Shown: one piece after another, positions 25,986 to 36,556 of the stretch
How the letters are laid out: each line of letters starts with the position of its first letter
How positions within the stretch are numbered: position 1 is the stretch's first letter
Notes under the pieces: model-generated
What the model was told of the DNA's origin: nothing
The model's input: the letters and a program-made list of their open reading frames with translations, nothing else
Database searches by the model: none
Assembly (NCBI GenBank): GCA_030039035.1
Contig: JASHQQ010000256.1
Coordinates: 1-43,595, forward strand
Reading direction: 5' to 3'
Source: Acidobacteriaceae bacterium
Lineage (GTDB): Bacteria; Acidobacteriota; Terriglobia; Terriglobales; Acidobacteriaceae
DNA length: 43,595 nt
Made by a program: the position numbers and the translations under genes

Positions 25986-26094
25986 GCAATTCCTGAGTTA
26001 CTGTATCCCGAAGACGCCGCGCTCAGGTCGCCGCGACCTCAAGGAGCGGCGACCCTAAGCAGACTCCGAGCGGCCACAGCAACTCAGGAATTGC
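25986..26094. repeat. Large imperfect inverted repeat with nested GC-rich palindromes
   Basis: GCAATTCCTGAGTTACTG (25986-26003) is complementary at 17 of 18 positions to CAGCAACTCAGGAATTGC (26077-26094). Inside lies AGGTCGCCGCGACCT (26025-26039), a palindrome with seven-base arms. An alternative pairing joins GGTCGCCGC (26026-26034) with GCGGCGACC (26046-26054). The element could fold into a branched RNA or a cruciform. It lies between convergent genes, just past the 14-bp hairpin, and its right end is about 15 bases from the glutamate dehydrogenase stop. Termination, a REP/MITE-like element or a small RNA are all possible. Confidence 0.65.
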
Positions 26095-26109
26095 CGTAGT
26101 GCACCAATG

Positions 26110-27369
<1,260 letters not shown>

Positions 27370-27408
27370 GTTTCATCCTCCTTGCCTGGCCCGGCGGCGA
27401 TTGCCGGC

Positions 27409-28395
27409 TCAGGCGGCATTGATATCGACCAGAGAAGCGGTCTCTTTCGACGCTTCCTGCTGCGATTGGTAGACCGGAACCAGCCAGTGAGCATACTTCC
27501 GCAAGTGCCCGCGTGTGGCGTCGAAATACAAACGCCGAAGAGCGTTGGTCACCACGCCGATGGCCGCCTTTGCCACCGGGCGGCGATCGACGCGCACAAT
27601 GGGAGCGATGCCCACGGCGGTTCCGGTGAAAAACAACTCGTCGCAAACGTAGAGCTCGCTGCGGTCGATGGGACGTTCCATAACGGGGAGACTGAGCTCG
27701 CGATGCGCCAACTCCATCACCGAGTCACGGGTGATGCCTTCCAGCGCGTTTTCTGTCACCGGCGGCGTAATCAGCACTCCTTTGCGAACCATGAAGATGT
27801 TGCAGGTGGCGCCTTCGGCGACCTGCCCGTTCTCGTTCAGAAAGATCGCCTCATCGAACCCGTTCTGGCGCGCTTCGTCGCTGGCCAGCGCGCTGTTTAC
27901 GTAGGCTCCGCAGATCTTGGCCCGCGCCGGGATCGCGTTGTCTTCGATCCGGCGCCATGAGCTTACACCCGCATCGATGCCTTTGTCGCTGTTCAGGTAT
28001 TCGCCGAAAGGCAGGGCTATAACGGCGAAGGCGTCCCGGTCGTCGGTGCTCACGCCCAACCGCTCCGCGCACTTGTAGGCCAAGGGGCGCACGTAGACGT
28101 TGGAGCGGAAGGCGTTGCGCAGCATCAACTGCACAGTGATGGCGCACAGTTCCTCGGCTGATGCGGGCACCTGGATGCGGAGAATGCCGCAGTTCTGCTT
28201 CCAGCGGAGATAATGATCGCGCGGACGCAGGAGAAAGAGCTCGTGCTGCGCTTCGTCCCAATGCGCGCGGATGCCTTCGAAGACTCCGGTTCCGTAGTGC
28301 AAGGCATGGGTGAGGATGCCGACGCGCGCCTCGCCCAACGGCACATATTTCCCATTGAAACAGACGATGAGATCCGGATCCGCACCGGCTTTCAT
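27409..28395 (-). CDS. ilvE: Branched-chain amino acid aminotransferase
   Basis: A 328-residue fold-type IV PLP enzyme. The N-terminus is DLIVCFNGKYVPLGEARVGILTHALHYGTGVFEGIRAHW. The PLP Lys is 160 in ARAKICGAYVNS. The glutamate/PLP region is NENGQVAEGATCNIFMVRKG, and TPPVTENALEGITRDSVMELA is the phosphate-binding class IV block. It converts Leu, Ile and Val to their 2-oxoacids with 2-oxoglutarate, reversibly. The ATG (AGAGG upstream) overlaps the stop of the beta-gamma oxidoreductase gene as ATGA, so it is coupled to the enzyme that consumes its product. A longer open frame upstream is a frame shadow of that gene. Confidence 0.93.
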   Translation of the reverse strand: MKAGADPDLIVCFNGKYVPLGEARVGILTHALHYGTGVFEGIRAHWDEAQHELFLLRPRDHYLRWKQNCGILRIQVPASAEELCAITVQLMLRNAFRSNVYVRPLAYKCAERLGVSTDDRDAFAVIALPFGEYLNSDKGIDAGVSSWRRIEDNAIPARAKICGAYVNSALASDEARQNGFDEAIFLNENGQVAEGATCNIFMVRKGVLITPPVTENALEGITRDSVMELAHRELSLPVMERPIDRSELYVCDELFFTGTAVGIAPIVRVDRRPVAKAAIGVVTNALRRLYFDATRGHLRKYAHWLVPVYQSQQEASKETASLVDINAA

Positions 28396-29858
28396 GCCGC
28401 ACCTCTTTCCATGAACTCTCTCAACAGCGCGCGCCCGCGCGCGAGGGCACGCTCGTCGAGATCGATCCACTTCGGCTGCTTGACGCATTGGCGCAATGCG
28501 GCGTCGATGCTGGCCTGCGGCAGCGCCGCGGCGATTTCGAGCAGAACGCCGAGCATGACCATGTTGGCCGCGCGCGGATCGCCTATCGCGTCGGCCTCGC
28601 GCGTGAAGTCGCGAGCCAGAATGTGAACGCCTTCGCGCACGTATTCCGGCGGGAACATCGCTCCGTTGTAGAGAATCCATCCGCCGGACCGGACGCCGGC
28701 GCCGAACTTCTTCAGCGAAGGCTCGTTCATGGCGACCAGCACGTCGGGGTTCATCACCAGCGGCGAATCGATGGGAGAACTCGCCAGGCGCACATGGCAG
28801 TTGGAAGTGCCGGAGCGAATCTCGGGCCCGTAAGAGGGCAGCCAGGAAGCTTCGAGGCCCGCGTCCATTCCCGCTTCGGCCAGCACTTCGCCCAGCAGCA
28901 GAACACCCTGGCCACCGAAACCGGAGACGCGCACACGAAGGTCCAATTCCCCGGTTTGCGACGTCGGAATCTCTCCGGCGAGACCCGCATCCCCGGCGCA
29001 GATACCCAGGATGCGCGGAATCTCCCCGATCGCCGGCGCGGTGTTTGTTCCGGCAGGGGGTTGCATTTCATTTGTTCGATCGACAAAGACGCCGAGCGGA
29101 AACGTCTTCTCCATGACATCGCGCACCCAGTGTTGCGCATCGACGGGCTGCATCTTCCAGATTGTGGGGCAGGGCGAAAGCACTTCGACGAGAGAAAAGC
29201 CCAGGCCGCGCACCTGGTTTTCAACAGCGCGCTTTATGGCGCGCGTGGCCTGTGCGATCTGCCGGTTGTCGCCCAACCCGACGCGCCCGATGTAGACGGG
29301 CGCGCCGAGCGTGGCGAGCAGTTCGCTCATGTGCAGCGGATGGCCTTCGTGCTCCGCGGTGCGGCCGTCGGGGGTTGTTGTGCTCTTCTGGCCGAGCAGG
29401 GTCGTCGGAGCCATCTGCCCGCCGGTCATGCTGTAGATGGCGTTGTTGACGAAGATCACGGTGATGTTTTCGCCGCGATTGGCGGCGTGGAGAATTTCCG
29501 CGGAGCCGATTGCGGACAGGTCGCCATCGCCCTGATAGCCGATGACAATGCTGCCCGGACGGCTGCGCTTGATCCCCGTACCCACGGCCGGGGCGCGGCC
29601 GTGCGCGGCCTGCACGTTGCCGACATCGAAGTAGTAATACGCGAAGACCGAGCAGCCGACGGGGCTGATGAGAATCGTCCGGTCCTGGACGCCGAGTTCG
29701 TCGATGGCGCGGGCCAGCATCTTGTGCACGATGCCGTGGCCGCATCCGGGGCAATAGTGCGTCTGGTGTTGCAGCTCTTCCTTGCGCTCAAAGCTCTCGT
29801 AGAACGCTTTGGGCCTGGAATGCGCCACGGTGTAATCAGGATCCACTGCGCCAGACAT
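28392..29858 (-). CDS. 2-oxoacid:ferredoxin oxidoreductase, fused beta and gamma subunits
   Basis: A 488-residue fusion from ATG 29858 (GGAGGAG seven bases upstream; a longer start overlaps further into the alpha gene). The N-terminal two thirds is the TPP-binding beta subunit: [40 protein letters not shown] and [12 protein letters not shown], with further Cys in [12 protein letters not shown]. After a loose linker, the C-terminal third is the gamma subunit ([56 protein letters not shown]). It decarboxylates a 2-oxoacid to acyl-CoA and passes electrons to ferredoxin. Position next to a branched-chain transaminase favours 2-oxoisovalerate-type substrates (VorBC) over 2-oxoglutarate. Fusion of the two subunits in one chain is notable. 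Confidence 0.93.
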   Translation of the reverse strand: MSGAVDPDYTVAHSRPKAFYESFERKEELQHQTHYCPGCGHGIVHKMLARAIDELGVQDRTILISPVGCSVFAYYYFDVGNVQAAHGRAPAVGTGIKRSRPGSIVIGYQGDGDLSAIGSAEILHAANRGENITVIFVNNAIYSMTGGQMAPTTLLGQKSTTTPDGRTAEHEGHPLHMSELLATLGAPVYIGRVGLGDNRQIAQATRAIKRAVENQVRGLGFSLVEVLSPCPTIWKMQPVDAQHWVRDVMEKTFPLGVFVDRTNEMQPPAGTNTAPAIGEIPRILGICAGDAGLAGEIPTSQTGELDLRVRVSGFGGQGVLLLGEVLAEAGMDAGLEASWLPSYGPEIRSGTSNCHVRLASSPIDSPLVMNPDVLVAMNEPSLKKFGAGVRSGGWILYNGAMFPPEYVREGVHILARDFTREADAIGDPRAANMVMLGVLLEIAAALPQASIDAALRQCVKQPKWIDLDERALARGRALLREFMERGAA

Positions 29859-30939
29859 GGGCCATCTCCTCCGGCTCGTGTGCCGGACAATACTGCCTCG
29901 CAAGCTTTTTCACCAGCGCAAGCACCTCGTTGTGCGTTGGAACATTGCCGCCCGCGCGGCCCAGGAACTCGACCGGCCGCGCGCCGTTGAGAGCCAGACG
30001 CACGTCGTCGACCATCTGGCCGTTGCTCATCTCGACGACCGCGAAGACGCGGGCCTGCGTGGCGAACTTTCGGAAGCGGGCCGCAGGAAACGGATAGAGC
30101 GTGATGGGCCGAAGCAGTCCGACATTCAGGCCGAAGGCGCGAGCCTCGGCGGTTACCGCTTTCAGAATGCGTCCAACGATGCCATAGCCGACCAGCAAGA
30201 TCTCGGCGCCGTCCGCGTTCCAGTCTTCAGCGCGGGCCTCGTCGTGCTCCACGCGGCGATACTTGGCTTCGAGTTTGCGGACGTGCGCCTCGAGTTCATC
30301 GCAACCGAGATAGATCGAACTGATGAGATTGCCGCGCGATTCGGGTGTTCCCGCGACGGCCCAGGCCGGGAGCCGCGGCGCAACGGCGTGATCGGAAAAC
30401 TCGACGGGTTCCATCATCTGCCCGATGAATCCGTCGGCGAGCAGCACGACGGGGTTGCGATACTTGTCCGCAAGCTCGAAGGCGAGGGCAGTCAGATCCG
30501 CCATCTCCTGCACGGAGTGCGGCGCGAGCACGATGGTGTGATAGTTGCCGTGGCCTCCGCCCTTCACCACCTGGTGGTAATCGCTCTGCTCCGCGGCGAT
30601 GTTGCCCAGGCCCGGGCCGCCGCGCGTGATGTCGGCGATGACGCAGGGCAACTCGGCGCCGGCCATGTAGCTGATCCCCTCCTGCATCAGGCTGATGCCG
30701 GGACCGCTGGAGGCTGTCATGCAGCGCACGCCGGCAGACGATGCGCCGTAGAGCATGTTGATCGCGGCGACTTCGCTCTCGGCCTGCAGGAACACTCCAC
30801 CGGTTTTGGGCATACAGGACGCAGCGGCTTCGGTGATCTCGCTCGCCGGCGTAATCGGATATCCATAGAAGGCGCGGCATCCGGAAAGGATCGCGCTCTT
30901 GACGATGGCTTCGTTCCCTTTCATCAGTTGCTTGCGCAT
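29836..30939 (-). CDS. 2-oxoacid:ferredoxin oxidoreductase alpha subunit
   Basis: A 367-residue alpha subunit. [31 protein letters not shown] is the TPP pyrimidine-side block. [32 protein letters not shown] and [26 protein letters not shown] follow, and the C-terminal transketolase-like domain has [18 protein letters not shown] and [12 protein letters not shown]. No ferredoxin or gamma domain is fused here; the Fe-S subunit is encoded separately just upstream and overlaps this gene by 16 bases, and the beta-gamma gene overlaps the other end by 23 bases. AAGGAG lies seven bases before the ATG. The set alpha, beta-gamma and ferredoxin makes one full oxidoreductase. Confidence 0.94.
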   Translation of the reverse strand: MRKQLMKGNEAIVKSAILSGCRAFYGYPITPASEITEAAASCMPKTGGVFLQAESEVAAINMLYGASSAGVRCMTASSGPGISLMQEGISYMAGAELPCVIADITRGGPGLGNIAAEQSDYHQVVKGGGHGNYHTIVLAPHSVQEMADLTALAFELADKYRNPVVLLADGFIGQMMEPVEFSDHAVAPRLPAWAVAGTPESRGNLISSIYLGCDELEAHVRKLEAKYRRVEHDEARAEDWNADGAEILLVGYGIVGRILKAVTAEARAFGLNVGLLRPITLYPFPAARFRKFATQARVFAVVEMSNGQMVDDVRLALNGARPVEFLGRAGGNVPTHNEVLALVKKLARQYCPAHEPEEMAHVWRSGS

Positions 30940-31223
30940 GGCACGGCTCCTTCCACTGGCACATGCGAATCCGACACTGGCAATGTGCGCCGGTCGACGA
31001 GCCGGAACACGGTAATCGCTCCCGGCTCAGGGCAAGCCATGAAGCAGATGCCGCAGCCGGTGCAGCCCGCGCCGGTATAGATGGCCGCGCGATAGCCGCA
31101 GTGATTCAGGCGATCGCCGATCCGGATCGCCCTCGGCGGGCAGGCCTCCACGCACAAGCCGCAGCCCTTGCACTCGTTCTCGTCGATCTTTAGCAACCCC
31201 CGGTCCGGTTTCAATTTATCCAT
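30924..31223 (-). CDS. 2x[4Fe-4S] ferredoxin (delta) subunit of the 2-oxoacid oxidoreductase
   Basis: A 99-residue ferredoxin-like protein with two canonical CxxCxxCxxxCP clusters: [13 protein letters not shown] and [13 protein letters not shown]. It carries electrons from the TPP site to the external ferredoxin pool. The ATG at 31223 has GGAGAG about nine bases upstream; the long open frame continuing upstream is a shadow of the CoA-transferase gene. The start lies 23 bases after that gene's stop and the tail overlaps the alpha gene, which fits tight co-translation of oxidoreductase subunits. Confidence 0.92.
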   Translation of the reverse strand: MDKLKPDRGLLKIDENECKGCGLCVEACPPRAIRIGDRLNHCGYRAAIYTGAGCTGCGICFMACPEPGAITVFRLVDRRTLPVSDSHVPVEGAVPCASN

Positions 31224-31246
31224 ATCCACGTTCTCTCCGCGAACGC

Positions 31247-32566
31247 TCACGCAGCCACGGTCCGGCCGTGCTCCAGGTAATGCGCGCGCACGGCAAAATC
31301 CTCCAGCTCCTGCTGGAATCGCGGCTCGGCGATGGCAATCAACGCCTCGCCGCGCTCGCGCAGCGTTTTTCCATGAAGCCAGGCGATGCCGTGTTCGGTG
31401 ACCACATAATGCACATCGGCGCGCGAGGTCACGACTCCAGCGCCTGGCTCGAGAACCGGCACAATGCGCGACACCTTGCCGTGCCTGGCCGTGGAGGGCA
31501 GCGCGATGATGGGCACGCCGCCGCGCGATCGCGCCGCCCCGCGAATGAAGTCGAGTTGCCCGCCGAAGCCGCTGTACGGCGTGGTTCCCATGGAATCCGC
31601 GCAGACCTGGCCGGTAAGGTCGATCTGAATCGCCGAATTGATGGCGACCATGCGGTCGTTCCGGGCGACAACGCACGGATCGTTGGTGTAGCGGATGGGA
31701 TGGAATTCGAAACCGGGATTCTCCCGTATGAAATCGAAGAGGCGCTGCGTTCCGAGCACGAAGGCCGCCACTACTTTGCCCCGGTGCAGCGTCTTGCGCT
31801 CGCCGTTGATTACGCCGGACTCCATCAGCTCGATGACGCCATCGGAGCACATCTCGGTGTGAATGCCGAGGTCGTGCTTGTCCTGGATGCATTCAAGCAC
31901 TGCTTCGGGGATGCCGCCGATGCCGGTTTGCAGCGTGGCGCCGTCGGGAATGAGCGACGCTACGTTGCGCGCCACGCGGCGGTGCGTCTCTGACAGCGGG
32001 CCGGTGGGAAGTTCGAGCAGCGGTCGCGAGGTTTCGACCACGGAGGAAATCACGCTGGCATGGAGGAATGTGTCCCCGTGCGTGCGCGGCATGCGGTCGT
32101 TCACTTCAGCGATCACGACGCTGGCGTGGCGCGCCGCGGTCAGCGTGCAGTCGACGGTGGTGCCGAGGCTGACGAATCCGTGCGGGTCGGGCGGCGAAAC
32201 CTGCATGAGCACGACGTCGAGCGGCATGGCGCCGGTCTCGAAAAGGTTTTCAATTTCGCTCAGCAGGATCGGTGTGTAGTCGGCGCGCCCTTCGGCGACG
32301 GCCTCACGCACGTTGGCGCCGAGGAACAAACTGCGATGACGAAAGCGGCCTTTGTATTCAGGCCTGGTGTAGGCGGCTTCGCCCAGCGTCTTCATGTGCA
32401 CGATCTCGACTTCGCACACATCGGGAGCGCGCGCCACAAGAGCGTCGACGAGCACCGATGGCGTGCCGCATCCGGATTGGATCCATACGCGCGCGCCGGA
32501 GTGCACCGCCTGCAACGCCTGTGCGGCTGTAGTCCGCTTCCTGTTATATTCTTCCCACCACGACAT
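31247..32566 (-). CDS. Acetyl-CoA hydrolase/transferase family (Cat1/4-hydroxybutyrate CoA-transferase-like)
   Basis: A 439-residue CoA-transferase of the Cat1/AbfT family. Residues about 10-190 form the first lobe ([30 protein letters not shown]). The second lobe has [13 protein letters not shown], then [19 protein letters not shown] with the probable CoA-thioester Glu in HTEMCSDG, and [55 protein letters not shown]. It moves CoA between acetate-like and other short acids, or hydrolyses acyl-CoA. As first gene of the minus-strand cluster it would release the branched-chain acid from the acyl-CoA made by the oxidoreductase, or activate that acid in reverse. The ATG at 32566 is set by family length; its ribosome-binding site is weak. 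Confidence 0.9.
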   Translation of the reverse strand: MSWWEEYNRKRTTAAQALQAVHSGARVWIQSGCGTPSVLVDALVARAPDVCEVEIVHMKTLGEAAYTRPEYKGRFRHRSLFLGANVREAVAEGRADYTPILLSEIENLFETGAMPLDVVLMQVSPPDPHGFVSLGTTVDCTLTAARHASVVIAEVNDRMPRTHGDTFLHASVISSVVETSRPLLELPTGPLSETHRRVARNVASLIPDGATLQTGIGGIPEAVLECIQDKHDLGIHTEMCSDGVIELMESGVINGERKTLHRGKVVAAFVLGTQRLFDFIRENPGFEFHPIRYTNDPCVVARNDRMVAINSAIQIDLTGQVCADSMGTTPYSGFGGQLDFIRGAARSRGGVPIIALPSTARHGKVSRIVPVLEPGAGVVTSRADVHYVVTEHGIAWLHGKTLRERGEALIAIAEPRFQQELEDFAVRAHYLEHGRTVAA

Positions 32567-32960
32567 CTTCCGTTCGCCTCCGGTTCTTCTTCTGCGCCGC
32601 CGGATCCGCTCGCCGAAGTGATTTCGCGCCTCTCGCCCGAGCTTCGGGATCGTGCCCTCGCGGCGGTACAGACCCACCTCGGCACCCGCACTAACGTACG
32701 CCCGTGAGCGGGCAATCGCAGTGACGGGTATCACGGGCCAATTGCCGTGTATTCAGCAACCTGGAGTATGAATGCACGGCAGGCGCGGCGTTTGTCGCCG
32801 CATCGGATGGGCACGGCTTCTACTGCCGTGCCGCGGACCTCCCGGAACGATTGCGGACTATGGCAGTTGCAGGACGATCTCCGGCGGTTTCAGGGTCCTT
32901 CCCGGGCGCAGCAGCCCGGTCTGAATGGCGGAGTCGAATTTCGTCCGCGAATGCCCCGGA
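32567..32960. promoter_or_regulatory. Spacer upstream of the 2-oxoacid cluster with an inverted repeat
   Basis: This 394-base gap should contain the promoter of the minus-strand CoA-transferase operon. At 32732-32749, CACGGGCCAATTGCCGTG is an operator-like inverted repeat with five-base arms (CACGG and CCGTG). A plus-strand frame ending at 32707 reads like the C-terminus of a protein (PDPLAEVISRLSPELRDRAL) but lacks a credible start; I see no full gene. The end of the upstream minus-strand gene at 32961 is followed by low-complexity GC-rich DNA without a clear terminator. Confidence 0.45.
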
Positions 32961-33677
32961 TCATTGCTTTTGTGCCAGTTGTAGCTGGTAATTGCTGTAG
33001 TCGATGGTCACGACGGTCCGCCCGAACAACGCGCTGTCGGAAACGGCCCGGGCATGCGTCGCTTCAGAGAACCCGCTGAACAGCGCGTAGTCGCGCACCA
33101 TGTGCGCCGGCCCCGACCAGATCGTCGGCCGCTTCGACGCAATGCCGTCGATGCGCAGGATCGCAAAGTCGCTCGCATCCACCCAGAGCGTCCCGACGAT
33201 CAGATTGGGCGCCTTGCGCCGGGGCGTGATGGAAAGAGCCAGGCAGTCGTGTCCGTTGATCCGCTCCGGCTGCGAAGATTCGAGCTTCATCTCATAGTTC
33301 TTCGATATGAACCACGAAGCCTCGCGGCCGCCGGGATCGTTGATGCGTTTTTCGTTTTCGAGCAGCGGGCCCAGCCCGAACCGGATGATGATCCCCGATC
33401 CGCTCTGCGACAGGATCTGGTAACTCTTGCCCGACTCCTTTCGATAGGTCGTCTTCACTGTCATTTCCGCCGCGGGATGGACCTGATCGCCGCCCCTGAA
33501 GACGGCATAATGTTCGGTCACGGTGAACCCCGCGATGCCTTCAAACCGCGCATACACGGCCGCATCCACTCCGCGCATCACCGTGGCCGCATCGGGCGGC
33601 TGGCTTGCGGCGGCAAGACAAACGACCATCGCGATCAAACTCGCAACGGCGCTTTCTGTTATCGGGAATCTGCGCAT
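32961..33677 (-). CDS. Exported LolA/RseB-like protein of unknown function
   Basis: A 238-residue protein. The signal peptide (MRRFPITESAVASLIAMVVCLAAASQ) gives a periplasmic product. The mature region begins VMRGVDAAVYARFEGIAGFTVTEHYAVFRGG, then KTTYRKESGKSYQIL, INGHDCLALSITPRR, NLIVGTLWVDASDFAILRIDGIASKRPT and TVVTIDYSNYQ. This alternation of strands resembles the LolA/RseB half-barrel fold common in acidobacterial hypothetical proteins. I chose ATG 33677, which has AGGA close upstream; TTG five codons earlier is an alternative. It stands alone between the divergent hypF gene and the CoA-transferase cluster. The fold call is tentative. Confidence 0.6.
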   Translation of the reverse strand: MRRFPITESAVASLIAMVVCLAAASQPPDAATVMRGVDAAVYARFEGIAGFTVTEHYAVFRGGDQVHPAAEMTVKTTYRKESGKSYQILSQSGSGIIIRFGLGPLLENEKRINDPGGREASWFISKNYEMKLESSQPERINGHDCLALSITPRRKAPNLIVGTLWVDASDFAILRIDGIASKRPTIWSGPAHMVRDYALFSGFSEATHARAVSDSALFGRTVVTIDYSNYQLQLAQKQ

Positions 33678-33926
33678 CGGTCCTGTATTCAAGAATGGTT
33701 AGCGGTGCATTTGGAGGGTATGGGCTTCAGCCCGTACATTACTCGCCGAAAACAGCTCCTCGGGCATCAGCCCCTGAAGTGAAGATGCACCACCACCCAA
33801 CAGTGCTTTCCTTAGACTAAGCTTCTGTTCTTTTGGATAGATGCTTCCGGAACGGTTGGCGTGCAGGTGCAGGCGTTCCGGCCTTACGCTATGCTGAATT
33901 CCGGTGCGAGGCGCCGTCCGGTAGAC

Positions 33927-36263
33927 ATGGGATCGGATCCGAATACGGAATGCCAAGCAGTATCGCTCCGACGCGAGGTGCGCGTGCGCGGCGTCGTGCA
34001 AGGCGTGGGATTCCGTCCCTTCGTCTACCGGATCGCCAGCGAGGAAGGTCTCGCCGGATTCATCGGCAACGACACCGATGGCGTCATCATCGAGATTGAG
34101 GGTGCCGCGCCTGCCGTAGACGCATTTCTCACGCGGCTGCGAACGGAAGCTCCGCCGCTCTCGCGTATCGATTCGGTCAGCGTGCGCGATGGAACCGCGA
34201 CCGGCGAGAACGGCTTTCGCATCGTCGCCAGCGAAGTGCTCGGCCGGGTCAGCACCGGCATTCCGGCGGACGCGGCCACTTGCGCCGATTGCCTGCGCGA
34301 GCTGCTCGATCCCGCCGATCGCCGCTATCGCTATCCTTTTCTCAACTGCACCAACTGCGGTCCGCGCTTCACCATTACCCGCCAGATTCCTTACGACCGC
34401 CCGCAGACCTCGATGGCGAAGTTTCCCATGTGCCCCGACTGCGCCTGCGAATACTACGATCCCCTTAATCGCCGCTTTCACGCCCAGCCCAACGCCTGCC
34501 GGGTCTGCGGGCCGCGCGTTTGGCTGGCGGATGCGAGCGGCGGCGAGATTCCTGGAGCCGATCCCGTCGTCTCGGCAATCGACCGCCTGATGGCCGGCGA
34601 AATCGTCGCCATCAAAGGCATCGGCGGATTCCATCTGAGCGTGGACGCAACCAATGAACCGGCAGTGATGCGCCTCCGCCAGCGCAAGCGCCGCCTGGGC
34701 AAGCCGTTCGCGATCATGGTCAAGGATCCCGAAGCGGCGCGGCGAATCTGCGCGCTGACGGCGGAAGAAGAGGCGCTGCTGACCACTCCCGCGCGGCCCA
34801 TCGTGCTGGCGCGCGCAAATCAAAACAGCGGTATCGCGCCTTCGGTGGCGCCCGGCATTCCCTGGCTTGGCATCTTTCTGCCCTACGCACCGCTGCAGCA
34901 TCTTTTTTTCGCGGATCCGCGAATTCGCGCGCTGGTGATGACCAGCGCCAACCTGAGCGAAGAGCCGATCGCCATCGACAACGACGAAGCCCGTGCGCGG
35001 CTGGGCGAAATCGCCGACATTTTCCTGATGCACAACCGCGAGATCCTGCAGCGCTGCGACGACTCGGTCGCAGCCATCGTGGACGGCGCGCCGCAGCTCA
35101 TCCGCCGCGCCCGCGGTTTCGTGCCGCTCGCCGTCGAACTGCCCTTCGAGTCGCCGCCGCTCCTCGCCGTCGGCGGACATTTGAAGAATGTGTTCGCGTT
35201 GGTTCGCGGCCAGTTTGCGTACCAAAGCCAGCACCTCGGCGATCTCGAAAACATCACGGCGCTCGATTTCTTCCGCGAATCGCTCGCGCACCTCATGCGC
35301 ACCTTCGGGATCGAGCCGGAGGCGGTCGTTCACGATCTCCATCCCGGCTACCTGTCGACGCAATGGGCAAAGCAGTGGGCTGAAGAGCGCAACCTGCCGC
35401 TGATCGCCGTACAGCATCATCACGCGCACGTTGCCGCGTGCATGGCAGAGCACTCGCTGGCGGGTCCGGTCATCGGACTCAGCCTTGATGGCACCGGCTA
35501 CGGAAGCGATGGCCGCATCTGGGGCGGTGAAGTGCTGATCTGCCGGCTCGACCGCTTCGAGCGCTTTGCCCATCTCGACTACGTGCCCATGCCCGGATCG
35601 GAAGCGGCCATTCGCGAGCCGTGGCGCATGGCCCTCGCGCATCTGCAGGCAGCCGCTCTCGATGTGGAATCGCCCGGGACGCTGGAGATGCTCCACGCTA
35701 CCGCAAGCGAAGCTCGCATATTGAAACGCATGATCGACCGCCAGCTCAATGCGCCGCTGACCTCAAGCTGCGGAAGGCTCTTCGACGCCGTGGCTGCGGT
35801 GGTGCTCGGCCGCCGCGCGGTCGACTACGAGGCGCAGGCCGCGATCGAGCTCGAGGGCATCGCCATCGAAGAGCCGGACGATGTTCCGGGCTACGGGATG
35901 GAGCTGCTTCCTGGCGAATGGACTGCGCGCGAACCGGCGAGGCTCGCCCCGGCAGAGCTCTGGCGCGAGGTTCTGGCCGATCTGCGAGCCGGCATTCCCA
36001 GGTCGCGCATCTCGGCGCGGTTTCATGCGGGTGTTGCATCAGGCTTCCAGCGCGCTGCCGTGCTGGCGCGCGACGTCACCGGGATTCACCAGGTGGCCAT
36101 GAGCGGGGGCTGTTTCCACAATCGGCGGCTGGCCCGCCTGCTTCGCAGCAGGCTGGAGCACGAAGGATTCGAGGTGTTTCGACACGTCGAAGTCAGCCCC
36201 GGTGACAGCGGGCTGAGCTACGGCCAGGCTGTTGTGGGAGCGGCGATTCTCCTCGGCAAATAG
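33927..36263 (+). CDS. hypF: Carbamoyltransferase HypF
   Basis: About 778 residues, close to the family length. Domains in order: acylphosphatase (VRGVVQGVGFRPFVYR with Arg near 30, Asn near 48), a pair of zinc motifs (CADC...CTNC and CPDC...CRVC), a YrdC-like domain (DRLMAGEIVAIKGIGGFHLSVDATN, RKRRLGKPFAIMV, PARPIVLA, TSANLSEEPI) and a Kae1-like domain (VQHHHAHVAACMAEH, SLDGTGYG, SGGCFHNRRLARLL). HypF makes the carbamoyl group that becomes cyanide ligands of [NiFe] hydrogenase. No hypA-E or hydrogenase genes are in the window. The start is uncertain: GTG 33861, ATG 33891 and ATG 33927 are all in frame and none has a strong ribosome-binding site; the conserved domain begins soon after 33927. 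Confidence 0.95.
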   Translation: MGSDPNTECQAVSLRREVRVRGVVQGVGFRPFVYRIASEEGLAGFIGNDTDGVIIEIEGAAPAVDAFLTRLRTEAPPLSRIDSVSVRDGTATGENGFRIVASEVLGRVSTGIPADAATCADCLRELLDPADRRYRYPFLNCTNCGPRFTITRQIPYDRPQTSMAKFPMCPDCACEYYDPLNRRFHAQPNACRVCGPRVWLADASGGEIPGADPVVSAIDRLMAGEIVAIKGIGGFHLSVDATNEPAVMRLRQRKRRLGKPFAIMVKDPEAARRICALTAEEEALLTTPARPIVLARANQNSGIAPSVAPGIPWLGIFLPYAPLQHLFFADPRIRALVMTSANLSEEPIAIDNDEARARLGEIADIFLMHNREILQRCDDSVAAIVDGAPQLIRRARGFVPLAVELPFESPPLLAVGGHLKNVFALVRGQFAYQSQHLGDLENITALDFFRESLAHLMRTFGIEPEAVVHDLHPGYLSTQWAKQWAEERNLPLIAVQHHHAHVAACMAEHSLAGPVIGLSLDGTGYGSDGRIWGGEVLICRLDRFERFAHLDYVPMPGSEAAIREPWRMALAHLQAAALDVESPGTLEMLHATASEARILKRMIDRQLNAPLTSSCGRLFDAVAAVVLGRRAVDYEAQAAIELEGIAIEEPDDVPGYGMELLPGEWTAREPARLAPAELWREVLADLRAGIPRSRISARFHAGVASGFQRAAVLARDVTGIHQVAMSGGCFHNRRLARLLRSRLEHEGFEVFRHVEVSPGDSGLSYGQAVVGAAILLGK

Positions 36264-36556
36264 CGCCACGGGTTTGCCCGGCGCAATCCTGCCGAAGGCC
36301 GATTCGCCTCAATTCGCCCCACCGCCCTGGACCCGGGATTTCCGCTTTTTGATTTGAAGTGCCAAAGTCGGGCTCTGCATCACGGGGAAATCTTCTCATT
36401 CGACAGAAACAGTCGAGTTGCGCGAATTTCGGAGCGATTACCAAAGTTACAGAACTCATTCTGCGGTCACTCCCCAAAGTGACGGGACACTTTCACGATT
36501 TTGGGCTGGATTTCATTCCCCGCTCTCTGGTAAAGCTGAATTCTTACGGTTACATC
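36264..36556. other. Spacer before the TPR-CHAT module
   Basis: These 293 bases should contain the promoter for the CHAT/sigma/anti-sigma unit. The region is less GC-rich than its neighbours. Its main feature is a direct repeat pair (36441-36488). An open frame in phase with the CHAT gene crosses it but does not look like protein. No promoter hexamers are clear. Confidence 0.5.
36441..36488. repeat. Direct repeat CCAAAGTTACAGAAC / CCAAAGTGACGGGAC
   Basis: The 15-base units at 36441-36455 and 36474-36488 agree at 12 positions and are 33 bases apart. They lie 70-120 bases upstream of the CHAT gene start, so they could be binding sites for a regulator. Alternatively they are remnant terminal repeats of an IS21-like element, whose ends carry spaced repeats of this kind. 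No transposase is present. Confidence 0.4.

Noticed and set aside
36359..36556. N-terminal extension of the CHAT protein from ATG 36359
   Set aside because: It crosses the direct repeats and does not look like protein; the signal-like segment fits a start at 36557 better.
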